NCBI RefSeq assembly: GCF_001550155.1
Contig: NZ_LRUF01000019.1
Span: 333,260 to 397,259 of the forward strand
Origin: Pseudoalteromonas arabiensis
GTDB taxonomy: Bacteria > Pseudomonadota > Gammaproteobacteria > Enterobacterales > Alteromonadaceae
Reading direction: 5' to 3'
Length of the DNA: 64,000 nucleotides
The position numbers and the translations under genes are program-made. Below, piece by piece: positions 1-8,454 of the stretch (positions are counted from its first letter, which is position 1; the number at the start of each line of letters is the position of its first letter). A model generated the notes under the pieces. It saw nothing but the letters and a program-made list of their open reading frames with translations. It ran no database searches and was not told where the DNA came from.

Positions 1-2
1 CA

Positions 3-98
3 GCAACCGCCAATACACAATCCAATTATGTTTGGCTTTACCCTGTTTCATTTTTAGTCGTCTTAGGTGTGGGTATTGGTTTATCCTACTTAATATAA
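3..98 (+). CDS. C-terminal end of an upstream membrane protein (partial)
   Basis: An open frame enters from the left edge and stops with TAA at 96-98, 13 bases before the next gene. The last 31 residues include a hydrophobic segment (roughly VSFLVVLGVGIGLSYLI), so the protein ends in a membrane helix. Its position just ahead of a GspB-like gene suggests an ExeA/GspA-type ATPase, because GspA and GspB are usually encoded together. The ATPase domain lies outside the window, so this identity is only inferred from context. Confidence 0.5.
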   Translation, partial: ATANTQSNYVWLYPVSFLVVLGVGIGLSYLI

Positions 99-111
99 AG
101 AGTGCTCATTT

Positions 112-1113
112 ATGTCATTACTTTTAGATGCAATTAAACAATCTGGTCAGCATGAGCAAACCGCCGCTGAGCATGACCAAGCTGCATTACAATTAAAACA
201 GCAGCAGGAATTAACTCGTTACAGACGCCTTGCCCTGTCATTTGGGCTTTTATTAGCTGCGATTTTGACGCTGATGGCAGGGTTTTCAATTGGCAAATGG
301 CTACAAAATAATAAGTCATTGGATAGCGCAGTTGTTACAAGCACGCAGCAAACGCTTGATAAAAAAGAGACAGTGGAGAATACGGAACAAGCTGCCACTG
401 ACGCTGCGCAAACGGCTGCTCAGCCACACGCAATAAATGCGGCTGTAACGTCAACACAACTCCCGCAACCTTCAATGCAGCAAATGCCTGTGCAAGGGCA
501 ACAATATCAATGGGTTCAGGTGCCAGTAAATTCAGTTCCTGTGTATGTCAATCAGGGGCAGCCTGTTTATCAACAGCCAATTTATCAAGGTCAACCGGTT
601 TATCAAACACAGCCGCAGTTTTCACAGCCTGTGCAAGTGACGCAAAATAATAGCTCGCGACAGGTAAGCGACCAAGGTCTTGATTTAAGTAAATATAAGG
701 TATTGGGTAAGCCGCTAAATAGCGAGCCATCAGCCCCCCCTCAGCAAACCCTCGACAATGACGAGCTTAAAGATGTGCCCGATACGTTGAAAGATGCATT
801 TGCTAAAGCGGTGCAGGATGTTGATAGTCAGCATTTTTCAGAAGTCACTCACAGTACGAAAAACTCATCCTATGCCGAGCCCATTGAGCTATTACCTGTA
901 TCGTTACAAAACCAGTTACCTACGATTAAGTATCAGGCACATATTTATGCGTCAGAAACATCAAAACGTTGGATTAAGCTAAATGGCCGTGAATTATATG
1001 AAGGTGACAGTATAGGTGTGCTGTCAGTGGTCGAGATTACGCCAGAGCAAAGTTTGCTCAGTTACGATGGTTACGAGTTTACTTTGAAAGCACTACAAGA
1101 TTGGCCTGAATAG
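112..1113 (+). CDS. gspB: GspB-type general secretion pathway accessory protein
   Basis: This is a 333-residue inner-membrane protein. It has a short cytoplasmic N-terminus, one membrane helix at about residues 40-60, and a Q/P-rich periplasmic linker with repeated QPVYQ-like units around 140-175. The C-terminal ~65 residues match the pattern I know for the type II secretion GspB C-terminal domain (HIYAS, then LNGRELYEGD, then LLSYDGYEFTL). GspB works with GspA in inserting the GspD secretin through peptidoglycan. The family function is established; the assignment here is by motif recognition. It starts 13 bases after the upstream gene, suggesting co-transcription, and converges on the receptor gene at 1120 with only six bases between. 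Confidence 0.8.
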   Translation: MSLLLDAIKQSGQHEQTAAEHDQAALQLKQQQELTRYRRLALSFGLLLAAILTLMAGFSIGKWLQNNKSLDSAVVTSTQQTLDKKETVENTEQAATDAAQTAAQPHAINAAVTSTQLPQPSMQQMPVQGQQYQWVQVPVNSVPVYVNQGQPVYQQPIYQGQPVYQTQPQFSQPVQVTQNNSSRQVSDQGLDLSKYKVLGKPLNSEPSAPPQQTLDNDELKDVPDTLKDAFAKAVQDVDSQHFSEVTHSTKNSSYAEPIELLPVSLQNQLPTIKYQAHIYASETSKRWIKLNGRELYEGDSIGVLSVVEITPEQSLLSYDGYEFTLKALQDWPE

Positions 1114-1119
1114 GTTTTA

Positions 1120-3792
1120 CTAAAACTGATAGCTTAGGGCGACTTTTATATTACGACCAAATATAGGTCGCCCATAAAATAGGGGATCTTGGTGGTTTAA
1201 ATCATCTCTGGGATTGCCTTCTGTTAAACCAAGCGTGTTGGTGAGGTTTTTAATTTCTAGCTGTAAGCTTAACTGCTCATTCATTGTGAACTCACTGAAA
1301 AAATCCCATGTTTGATAAGCTGGCAATGCGAATTGATTGGCGGTATCGGAGTATCGCTCGCCGATGTAAGCCCATGTGATCGCAGCTTGAAAATTGTCTG
1401 ACTTATACTCAGGTGTCAGTCGAAACTGTAGCTCAGGTGTACGGGTTATTTGGTTACCATTAAACTCGCTTTGAGGAAGGGATGATGGGATCCCGTAGAA
1501 CCCTGCATCTTGCCATACCCCAACGCCTTTGAATTGCCAAGATGCGTTGTATTGGTAGCTGAATTCAAATTCTAACCCTTGCGTTTGTGTGTTAATTAAA
1601 ATTGCCTTTTGTGGTCCCGTTGCACCTCTATAAACAGTAAAAGGAAGCGGGTCAAAATTAGTATCAAATAAAGCCCCACTAAATTGCCAGTGTGATGTTT
1701 GCAGTCGTAAGCCGATTTCACCCAAGGTTAAACGTATTGGTTTGCCAAAGTTTTGCAGGTCTCGCTCAATATTGTTGGAAGCCCAACCACGCGCATTACC
1801 AAAATTAATTAATCGAGGCATTTCAAAAGCGTCTGAATAGCGAGCAAATACGGCAAGGTGTTGCTGTATCTGATAATTCGCGCCAACACTAAACGCTGTT
1901 TGGTTAAATGTGTCATGTAGTGAACTTGGGGCAAGGTAATGCGAGTAATAAGGCTTTAGCGAATCGGTTGGTGATATTGCGCCTTCAAATAGGGTGCTGT
2001 CTAAGTTGAGATTTTCATTACGAAGCGCAAGGTCAAACCTAAGGCTGTCTGTGATTTGCCAATCAAAATTAGCATAAAAAGAATGGGACTCAGATAAACC
2101 GACTCCTTTTAAATACACAGGACCCGCATACGATAAAAAGCCTTGTTCATTGAAGTTACCAACAACTTCTCCTTGATTATTTATCAGTACAATTTCTAAA
2201 CGATCAGGTTGATGCTTTACATCAGTGAGTAATTCACCAAGCCATTGGTCAAGGGGTAATGAGCTAAAGTCGCTACGCGCATAAATATGCCCTAAGCTGA
2301 GTGACCAGTGATCATCAAGGTAATTGATTCGAAAGTGGTTAATCAACTGTTGTTGTTTGTAGTGTGAGTGCAGTGGGAAACTGGAGGTGACTAAGCCATT
2401 TTCATTGAGGCGGCTAGGGTCATCGATTAATTTGTGGTCGCTTACCCGTCGGTACTGTGCGGTTAAATCTTTATCTGCAAAAGAGTGTTTAAAATCGGTT
2501 ATATCTTGTTGTTGTAAACGGCTTTGGGCATCAACAATGGTTTGGTTGCCTAAGTTCATAAGCGTGTAAAGTTCATTGTTTAGCTTAGCGTAACGAGTGC
2601 GGTTAGTGATATTTACTTTGTCACTCAGTGGTGCTTTAAATACTAACGTGTAGCTATTCATTTGTGTGTGCTGAGCATCACCCAAATCATGAACAAGCGG
2701 GCCTTCAGGAGTGCGAAACGCTAACAATTTTAAATCGTCACTCAATAACGTGCCATCGTCATAGGCAAGACTATCGAGTTGTTGAATTTTTTGTTTATTT
2801 TCTAAAATTAGCGGAGCATAAAAGCTGGTTTTATCATTTAGGTGTTTGTAGCTAAAGTCAAACTCAAAACTGTCAGTTAACCAACTGATTTTTGCACTTA
2901 ATTGGCCTCCTTTATCCGCTTTATAGCCAGGTTCACGAATACCATCTGAGGTACGGTAAAATCCACCGATTGTATAAAACAGTTCATCAGTTAAAGGGCC
3001 CGTAAAGACACCGTCAAAGCGTGTGTAATCATAGCTGATGCCATGACTTAATTTGATTAGGTTAAATGGTATTGCAGAGCCTTGCCTTGTTATATAGTTC
3101 ACCATAGCCGCAGGGCCATTAAGGGTAAAAATACCGCTGCTACCACCACGTACAGCTTCGATGGTTTGGTGGGTCAGATCGGGTCGTAAGAAAAAATCCC
3201 CCCATATTCCATCGTACGTAATGGGTAAGCCATCTTCCATCAAACTAATAAAGCGAAACCCTTCACCGCCTCTTAAGCCTCTTGGTGAGACATTATTGTT
3301 TGTTTCGCCGCCTGAGTCTTCAACCCAAAAACCGGTGACATTTTTAAGCACCTCAGCGCTTGAATAAGGTGTTTGTTGCTCAAGCTTAGAGCTGGATAGT
3401 TGTGTAATAGAAATGGAAGAATTTAAGATATTACGACTTTTACCACTGACGCCTGTCACGATGATGCGTTCAAAATCATCAGTGGGCGTTTGCTTTGATA
3501 GCGTGACAAAGATGCGCTGCTCAGTTAAAGCGAGTGTGAACTGATAGCGAGAGCCTTGCAGGACGTCAGTGAGTATTTCACTCAACGTGAAGTCCCCTTG
3601 TAAAGGTGGAAGCACGCTATGCTCAGTGATTGAGGCAGCATTGAGCTGCCAGCCACTTTGCGCTGCAATATCAAGCAAGCGCTGTTGCAAGGTTGCTTCA
3701 GCTAAATCGAATGCATAGTCAGTGCTAGCATGTGCTTTGCTAGTAAATAATATTAACCATATTAGTGTTGTGGCTAATAGTCTTAACAACAT
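1120..3792 (-). CDS. TonB-dependent receptor with N-terminal STN signalling domain (chitin-oligosaccharide sensor/transducer)
   Basis: An 890-residue outer-membrane receptor. A signal peptide (about residues 1-22, ending SKAHA) is followed by an STN domain (about 27-95, the secretin/TonB short N-terminal fold used by transducing receptors), a TonB-box-like RIIVTG segment, a plug with GFWVEDSGGETNNN, and a beta-barrel ending in the terminal aromatic residue VALSYQF. STN receptors pass a ligand-binding signal to a FecR-type protein. The genes immediately upstream on the same strand are FecR and an ECF sigma factor, so the three form a FecIRA-like unit. The plug is very similar to the STN-less receptor at 10825-13353, pointing to an old duplication. 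The neighbouring hexosaminidases suggest a chitin-derived rather than an iron ligand, which is inference. Confidence 0.85.
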   Translation of the reverse strand: MLLRLLATTLIWLILFTSKAHASTDYAFDLAEATLQQRLLDIAAQSGWQLNAASITEHSVLPPLQGDFTLSEILTDVLQGSRYQFTLALTEQRIFVTLSKQTPTDDFERIIVTGVSGKSRNILNSSISITQLSSSKLEQQTPYSSAEVLKNVTGFWVEDSGGETNNNVSPRGLRGGEGFRFISLMEDGLPITYDGIWGDFFLRPDLTHQTIEAVRGGSSGIFTLNGPAAMVNYITRQGSAIPFNLIKLSHGISYDYTRFDGVFTGPLTDELFYTIGGFYRTSDGIREPGYKADKGGQLSAKISWLTDSFEFDFSYKHLNDKTSFYAPLILENKQKIQQLDSLAYDDGTLLSDDLKLLAFRTPEGPLVHDLGDAQHTQMNSYTLVFKAPLSDKVNITNRTRYAKLNNELYTLMNLGNQTIVDAQSRLQQQDITDFKHSFADKDLTAQYRRVSDHKLIDDPSRLNENGLVTSSFPLHSHYKQQQLINHFRINYLDDHWSLSLGHIYARSDFSSLPLDQWLGELLTDVKHQPDRLEIVLINNQGEVVGNFNEQGFLSYAGPVYLKGVGLSESHSFYANFDWQITDSLRFDLALRNENLNLDSTLFEGAISPTDSLKPYYSHYLAPSSLHDTFNQTAFSVGANYQIQQHLAVFARYSDAFEMPRLINFGNARGWASNNIERDLQNFGKPIRLTLGEIGLRLQTSHWQFSGALFDTNFDPLPFTVYRGATGPQKAILINTQTQGLEFEFSYQYNASWQFKGVGVWQDAGFYGIPSSLPQSEFNGNQITRTPELQFRLTPEYKSDNFQAAITWAYIGERYSDTANQFALPAYQTWDFFSEFTMNEQLSLQLEIKNLTNTLGLTEGNPRDDLNHQDPLFYGRPIFGRNIKVALSYQF

Positions 3793-3866
3793 AGTTTAAT
3801 TAGATATTTTTATTATTGTTTAAACTTTGTACCACTTTTAACTTATTTTCGCTATGACACTTTTAG

Positions 3867-4913
3867 CTAATCTGCTGTCAATGTAAAAACACGGCCTTTT
3901 TGAGTGACTGTAATAGGGTAAATTTTTTCTAAACTACTTAACCAACCTTCGATTTCAGTTGTTAAGAATGTGCCGTTGTAGGTGAGTTCTGTTAGTTTTT
4001 TATCGCTTAAGTTAACCTGAACTTCACTGTACCTTGCAACATCATTAAGCACATCACCCAAGCGCGCGTTTTGGTAGACTAAATAGCCTTTTTGCCAGCC
4101 CATAGTCAGCGAGTCACCTTGTGCTTTAGTGTGTGTGACTTTACCCGCCTTTGTCATTTCGACAGCTTGTCCTTGAGTGAGTGTGACAGCGTCTTGTTGA
4201 GCTACAGAGACACTGCCTTCTAGTACATCAACACGAATAGAGGCTGGATTTGCTCGTACATTAAATACAGTGCCTAACGCTGTTACTTCACTGTTTTGAT
4301 AACGTACAACAAAGGGTCTTTGTTTATCTTTACTGACGTTAAATAGTGCTTCGCCTTGGTATAAAATTAGTTCGCGAGATGCGCTGCTATAACGAACGGC
4401 AAGTTGAGTATTCGCACCTAAATCTATTTGACTGCCATCGTCTAAAGTAAAAGAGCGATGTTCATTAATTGTGGTATGAAAAAATTCATTTGATACTTTG
4501 TCATTTGCACTTGCTTGGGGGCTCACAGTGCTCATTGTTTTTAAAGGCGACTCTTGATTTACTAAAAAAATAAAACCAAATAGCAAGCAGCTTGCTGCTA
4601 TGGCTAAATAGCTTGTGATAGAGCGATATTTAGAATTTGTTTTGTTAGAGGTAACAGCATCAAGCTCAGCCAATTGTTGTGTCACAAAGTCATCACTTAA
4701 TGTGGTTGATGCCGTCCAAAGCGACTGCATTTTTTCAAACACTTCACGATGGACTGTGCTTTGAGCTAGCCAATCGTTAAGCTCGTCAGGGTAGCGGTTT
4801 GTTTCGCTTTCAGTAAACTTTTCATCTAATACAAGTAACCACTCAGCAGCTTGCTCTTCGATATTTGCTAAGTCGTTCGGTGATGGGTTCATGCTAAGAT
4901 CCTTAAAACTCAT
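3867..4913 (-). CDS. FecR-family anti-sigma / transmembrane signal relay protein
   Basis: 348 residues with the FecR layout. A cytoplasmic N-terminal region (AAEWLLVLDEKF, WLAQSTVHREVFEKM, DUF4880-like) is followed by one membrane helix near residues 103-120, a periplasmic FecR domain (about 150-250, including RSFTLDDGSQIDLGANTQL and a VDVLEGSV segment) and a C-terminal DUF4974-like domain (about 275-345). FecR proteins bind the STN domain of a receptor in the periplasm and control the cognate ECF sigma factor. The gene begins two bases after the sigma-factor stop codon, so the two are translationally linked. A second ATG at 4892, preceded by AAGGAT, is an alternative start. Confidence 0.88.
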   Translation of the reverse strand: MSFKDLSMNPSPNDLANIEEQAAEWLLVLDEKFTESETNRYPDELNDWLAQSTVHREVFEKMQSLWTASTTLSDDFVTQQLAELDAVTSNKTNSKYRSITSYLAIAASCLLFGFIFLVNQESPLKTMSTVSPQASANDKVSNEFFHTTINEHRSFTLDDGSQIDLGANTQLAVRYSSASRELILYQGEALFNVSKDKQRPFVVRYQNSEVTALGTVFNVRANPASIRVDVLEGSVSVAQQDAVTLTQGQAVEMTKAGKVTHTKAQGDSLTMGWQKGYLVYQNARLGDVLNDVARYSEVQVNLSDKKLTELTYNGTFLTTEIEGWLSSLEKIYPITVTQKGRVFTLTAD

Positions 4914-4915
4914 GA

Positions 4916-5491
4916 CTAAAGCTCATGTTGCAATTGCTGGTAGCAATGACGAACTGCACGTAAAACATATTTTCTTACCATACTGGGTGAAATCTGTAAG
5001 GTTAAAGCTATTTCTTCGTAGCTTTGTCCTCGTATTTTATATAACAAGAATGCTAGTCTGCATTTATCTGGCAAACTAATGAGAGATTTTTCCATTTCTT
5101 TTAGCAACTCATTATTATGATGTGTTTTCTCTGGGTTTATAGAGCTGACAGGTTGCGTGCTGTTATCTGTATCAGAGATAAACTCATCAAATGGGCTGCG
5201 TGCTTTACGTCTCAATTTATCTATTGCTAAATTTGTTGCTATTTTATACAGGTAAGCAGCGATGTAATTGCTTATTTTTTCTTGCTCTAACCCTAGCAGC
5301 TTAACAAAGGCTTCTTGCGCAACATCTTCTGCTTCACGTTTGTCTAGTCCTTTACTCATGATATGACGTATCAGTTTTTGCTGTTGCTTTAAAAACAACT
5401 GCTCAACTTGCTGGCGGCGACTACGCTGACAGTCTGATTCGGTATCGACTGAATCAATGGATTTGCGTCTAAAAGATAATAACGGTGGCAT
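4916..5491 (-). CDS. FecI-like ECF RNA polymerase sigma factor
   Basis: 191 residues with sigma-70 region 2 (REAEDVAQEAFVKLL through ATNLAIDKLRRKAR, about residues 52-115) and region 4 (LPDKCRLAFLLYKIRGQSYEEIALTLQISPSMVRKYVLRA, about 140-183). The spacing and sequence are those of the FecI group, which is activated by a FecR/STN-receptor pair, and both partners follow immediately downstream. Probable targets are the receptor at 13353 and the hexosaminidase at 8309, because both carry the same candidate promoter (8372-8402 and 13407-13437). I saw no copy of that promoter in front of this gene itself. Confidence 0.88.
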   Translation of the reverse strand: MPPLLSFRRKSIDSVDTESDCQRSRRQQVEQLFLKQQQKLIRHIMSKGLDKREAEDVAQEAFVKLLGLEQEKISNYIAAYLYKIATNLAIDKLRRKARSPFDEFISDTDNSTQPVSSINPEKTHHNNELLKEMEKSLISLPDKCRLAFLLYKIRGQSYEEIALTLQISPSMVRKYVLRAVRHCYQQLQHEL

Positions 5492-5530
5492 GAATCCGCA
5501 TCCTACTCTTCCATTTGTATTGCATGTAGC

Positions 5531-5550
5531 GAGCCGAACATAGTCGGCTC
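5531..5550 (-). other. Hairpin between hexosaminidase and sigma-factor genes
   Basis: GAGCCGA and TCGGCTC form a perfect 7-bp stem around six bases (ACATAG). There is no U-run on the minus strand, so it is not a typical intrinsic terminator. It may lower read-through or mark an RNA processing site between the exoenzyme gene and the sigma gene. Confidence 0.4.
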
Positions 5551-5564
5551 GTCAGTGTTGACTA

Positions 5565-8309
5565 TTAATTCAAGGTGGCCACTCGGCTCACTTTGCCTGA
5601 ATCACTCACTGTTCTTAGTTGAACAGCAGCTGATGTTGTTAATGTTACGGGTCCTGTATAGTCATGCCATGTCATTCCATTGTCTAATGAGTACTGGGTC
5701 TGCATGCCAACAAATCGTGTATTAACGATTAACTGGCCATTATCTATCGTCGCCCCAGGAAGTGGGATACGATAATTTACTCCAAACTGTTTAGGCATTT
5801 GAGCATTAATATCGACAACTTGGTAGTAGTCCAATAGTGGTAAGGCATGTTGCCCTAATGTGTTTGTAAATGTATGCCATGCTTGTTCAATGGCTAAACC
5901 TTCGGCTGGCATATCTTGCACCCAAGCTCGCTCTGCTGCGCCGAGTAACTTAGGAAATGTCATGTAGTCTAATATTTCGGGTGATTTTTGGTTTTCACCA
6001 AATAGCTGTGCCTGAATACCTTGCACGTTTTGTTTACCCGTTTCACTGAGTAAAACCCACTTAGGATCCCATGGTACAGGGTTGCCAAGTTTGTCTTTTA
6101 CCGCGTTGGCATAAATATTAAATGGGCGGTACTCAAATGTCTTTTTCGTGTCTGTATAGCCTGCCCAATGATAACCAATTTCATCAGGGTGCTTGTTGTA
6201 AGCTAAATCAAGATACAAGTTAGTTGCATGAGCAAGTACTACTTTTTTACCTTGGTTTGCGAACTTATAAGCTTGATGTTCATTTCCCCAGCCCCAGACA
6301 TTATTCCAAAACACAGGGTAGATATCGCCGTAGTCAACATTGCCTGTGCCGTTGTGAGACAACACGTCTCCCCAACTTGCCATATCGAAGCCGTGTTGAT
6401 TAATTATTTGCTTCCAACGAAGAAAGAAGTAATCAAAAATTTCAGCATCTGTTTTCCCTGCTGTGGCAGGGTTTTGTTGTATTGCAGGAGATTGTGCCCA
6501 CCATTCATTTGGACCTAAGTGAGGCAATTCATCGCCCCCGCCGTGCAGGCGTGTGATGGTTGCATCAGGTACTGCATCATAAATTGCACGTGTTTGTTCA
6601 ATAACATGATTTAAGAAAGTAAACGTGCTCTCTAGGGATGGATTGATAAAGTTGTCAGTGTAAAACTGTGGTGTGTAATATTGAGACTGGTCGAGTGGGT
6701 CGATTAATCTATATTTAGACGCTTCGATTGGGTCTGTATTTTTGTACTTATTGTAGCGATATTCCATCGCTTTAATTGCTGCGCGGGCATGAGCAGGAAA
6801 ATCATATTCAATAATAACATCAATATGACGGTCGGCTGCGTATTGCAAAATTTCTTTAAAGTCTTCAACAGTGTAAAAACCCCAGCCCTTACCTAGGTAG
6901 TTTTGCTGCGCGATTTCGAACCCTTGAAAACTGGGCGGGGTACCTAAATTCGCAGCTGTTTTATCACTTGGTTTATTGTCAATGCCATCACCTTGAGCAA
7001 ATTCATTGGCTGCGCCCATAAATGTATGCAGCATAGATGTTTCATTGAGGTCATAGCCACGCTTAGCACCAAATTCAGTTAACTCAGGAATACCAGGAAT
7101 TTCTAATCGCCAGCCTTCGTCGTTGGCGACATTAATCTCAAACTTATTTAGTTTGTAAAAAGCCATTAAATCTAACAACTTAAACACAGTTTCCTTAGAC
7201 TGAAAGTTACGAGAAACATCAAGCATCATGCCGCGGTACTCAAATCGAGGAGCGTCTAAAATCGTCGTGGCAGGTAGAATGGTGTTGTCGGATAAGGTGC
7301 TTGAGTTTTTTGCATTTTTATACACTGATGTGGGGATCATCTGGCGTAGTGTTTGTATTGCGTAAAATACACCTTGCTCATCGCTGCCTGTAATTGTAAT
7401 ACCTGTAAATGGATCTATTTCTAGTTTGTAGGCACTTTTATCAGCTTGATTATCTTGGTTAGTATCTAAATGTGGATCAAGTTGTAACTTGATATGATTT
7501 GGGCCATTTTGAGTGGTTGTATTAACTGCAAATGTGCCACTTAATATGTCGCTTAAAGCAGTTTGTAAAAAAGCCGCTTCTTTATTAAGTGATGCTGGTG
7601 CAGAAATCGTTGTTAGCTGACTCATCAATGTTAAAAACTCATTGTCGATTGTAACGACTGAATGAGGTTGTGGAACCAGCTGGTTTTTTAATGGCAATGA
7701 GAGAATCGATGCATTATTTTCAGCATATCTTAATGCGGTGGTTTGCACGGGCATCACATCATTTGTGGCCTGTGTCGTTTGTTTAGGATCGCTAGGGTCC
7801 ATAAACACATCAACAAGTACAGCTTGAGGCGTTTGTCCGTTATAGCTGATATGAAAGCCAGAAGGAGAGTCATTTTTCAGCATTTGCCAGTATTGAGCAA
7901 TGATCTCAATTTCACGCGACTCTCCAGGTTGAATAGGTGTAAAACCAGCAATAGGTTTTAAAACAAAGTAGTCACCGCTTTTGGCGGCATCTGCATTTTC
8001 TAGACTTAGTTTTTGTGCGGCAATATGTTGGCGTGCGTATTGTCCATTTGGGTCAGAGTCTGGCAGAACACTGGCTGGTGGTCTTACTGAGCTAAAAAAT
8101 AACGACCAGCCCGATTCACCTAATGGTTCTAAGCCATTGTTGGTGATTGTTAAACTACCAAGAAAAATATTCTCACCAATCCCATGGTCAATGACCTGCC
8201 AACTTAAAGCAAGGTTATCGGGGTGAGGTTGTGCAATGCTAAATTGGCTTGCTGTGAGTAGTGCTAAGCTCGATAGTGTTGTTGTAATTGTGTGCTTCTT
8301 TGCAAACAT
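5565..8309 (-). CDS. Secreted/periplasmic beta-N-acetylhexosaminidase (chitobiase), GH20 with CHB_HEX domain
   Basis: 914 residues from the ATG at 8309, which has AGGAG seven bases upstream; an upstream ATG at 8357 lies almost on the predicted promoter and is less likely. After a Sec signal peptide (ending SIAQ) come a CHB_HEX carbohydrate-binding domain (SWQVIDHGIGENIFLGSLTITN onward), a GH20b-like domain, the GH20 barrel with the catalytic Asp-Glu pair in HGGGDE (about residue 590), and a C-terminal domain (LNTRFVGMQTQYSLDNGMTWHDYTGPV). This architecture is the Vibrio/Serratia chitobiase type, which hydrolyses N,N'-diacetylchitobiose and short chitin oligomers to GlcNAc. A shared ECF-type promoter sits just upstream, separating its control from the second GH20 gene. 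Confidence 0.9.
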   Translation of the reverse strand: MFAKKHTITTTLSSLALLTASQFSIAQPHPDNLALSWQVIDHGIGENIFLGSLTITNNGLEPLGESGWSLFFSSVRPPASVLPDSDPNGQYARQHIAAQKLSLENADAAKSGDYFVLKPIAGFTPIQPGESREIEIIAQYWQMLKNDSPSGFHISYNGQTPQAVLVDVFMDPSDPKQTTQATNDVMPVQTTALRYAENNASILSLPLKNQLVPQPHSVVTIDNEFLTLMSQLTTISAPASLNKEAAFLQTALSDILSGTFAVNTTTQNGPNHIKLQLDPHLDTNQDNQADKSAYKLEIDPFTGITITGSDEQGVFYAIQTLRQMIPTSVYKNAKNSSTLSDNTILPATTILDAPRFEYRGMMLDVSRNFQSKETVFKLLDLMAFYKLNKFEINVANDEGWRLEIPGIPELTEFGAKRGYDLNETSMLHTFMGAANEFAQGDGIDNKPSDKTAANLGTPPSFQGFEIAQQNYLGKGWGFYTVEDFKEILQYAADRHIDVIIEYDFPAHARAAIKAMEYRYNKYKNTDPIEASKYRLIDPLDQSQYYTPQFYTDNFINPSLESTFTFLNHVIEQTRAIYDAVPDATITRLHGGGDELPHLGPNEWWAQSPAIQQNPATAGKTDAEIFDYFFLRWKQIINQHGFDMASWGDVLSHNGTGNVDYGDIYPVFWNNVWGWGNEHQAYKFANQGKKVVLAHATNLYLDLAYNKHPDEIGYHWAGYTDTKKTFEYRPFNIYANAVKDKLGNPVPWDPKWVLLSETGKQNVQGIQAQLFGENQKSPEILDYMTFPKLLGAAERAWVQDMPAEGLAIEQAWHTFTNTLGQHALPLLDYYQVVDINAQMPKQFGVNYRIPLPGATIDNGQLIVNTRFVGMQTQYSLDNGMTWHDYTGPVTLTTSAAVQLRTVSDSGKVSRVATLN

Positions 8310-8371
8310 GGTGGCTCCTAAGACATTGTTATTGTATAGATAGAGCTGGTACCGCAAGTTGACTCTAATGT

Positions 8372-8402
8372 TATAAACGTCTTAAGAAGAATATTTGGGA
8401 AT
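8372..8402 (-). promoter_or_regulatory. Candidate ECF-sigma promoter of the chitobiase gene
   Basis: On the minus strand ATTCCCAAA (8394-8402) is followed after exactly 14 bases by CGTTTATA (8372-8379), 63 bases before the start codon at 8309. The identical layout occurs in front of the receptor at 13353. The spacing between the blocks fits ECF -35 and -10 elements. Assignment to the local FecI-like sigma factor is inference. Confidence 0.55.
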
Positions 8403-8410
8403 TAAAATTT

Positions 8411-8447
8411 TAAAAAGAGCCCTAAATACTGCTTTTGTATTAGGGCT
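8411..8447 (-). terminator. Intrinsic terminator of the 8455-10740 hexosaminidase gene
   Basis: AGCCCTAAATAC (8418-8429) pairs with GTATTAGGGCT (8437-8447) with one bulged A. On the minus strand the stem is followed by CTTTTTAAAATTTT. It lies directly after the stop codon at 8455 and directly before the next ECF-type promoter, so the two hexosaminidases seem to be separate transcription units. Confidence 0.75.
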
Positions 8448-8454
8448 AAGCGCA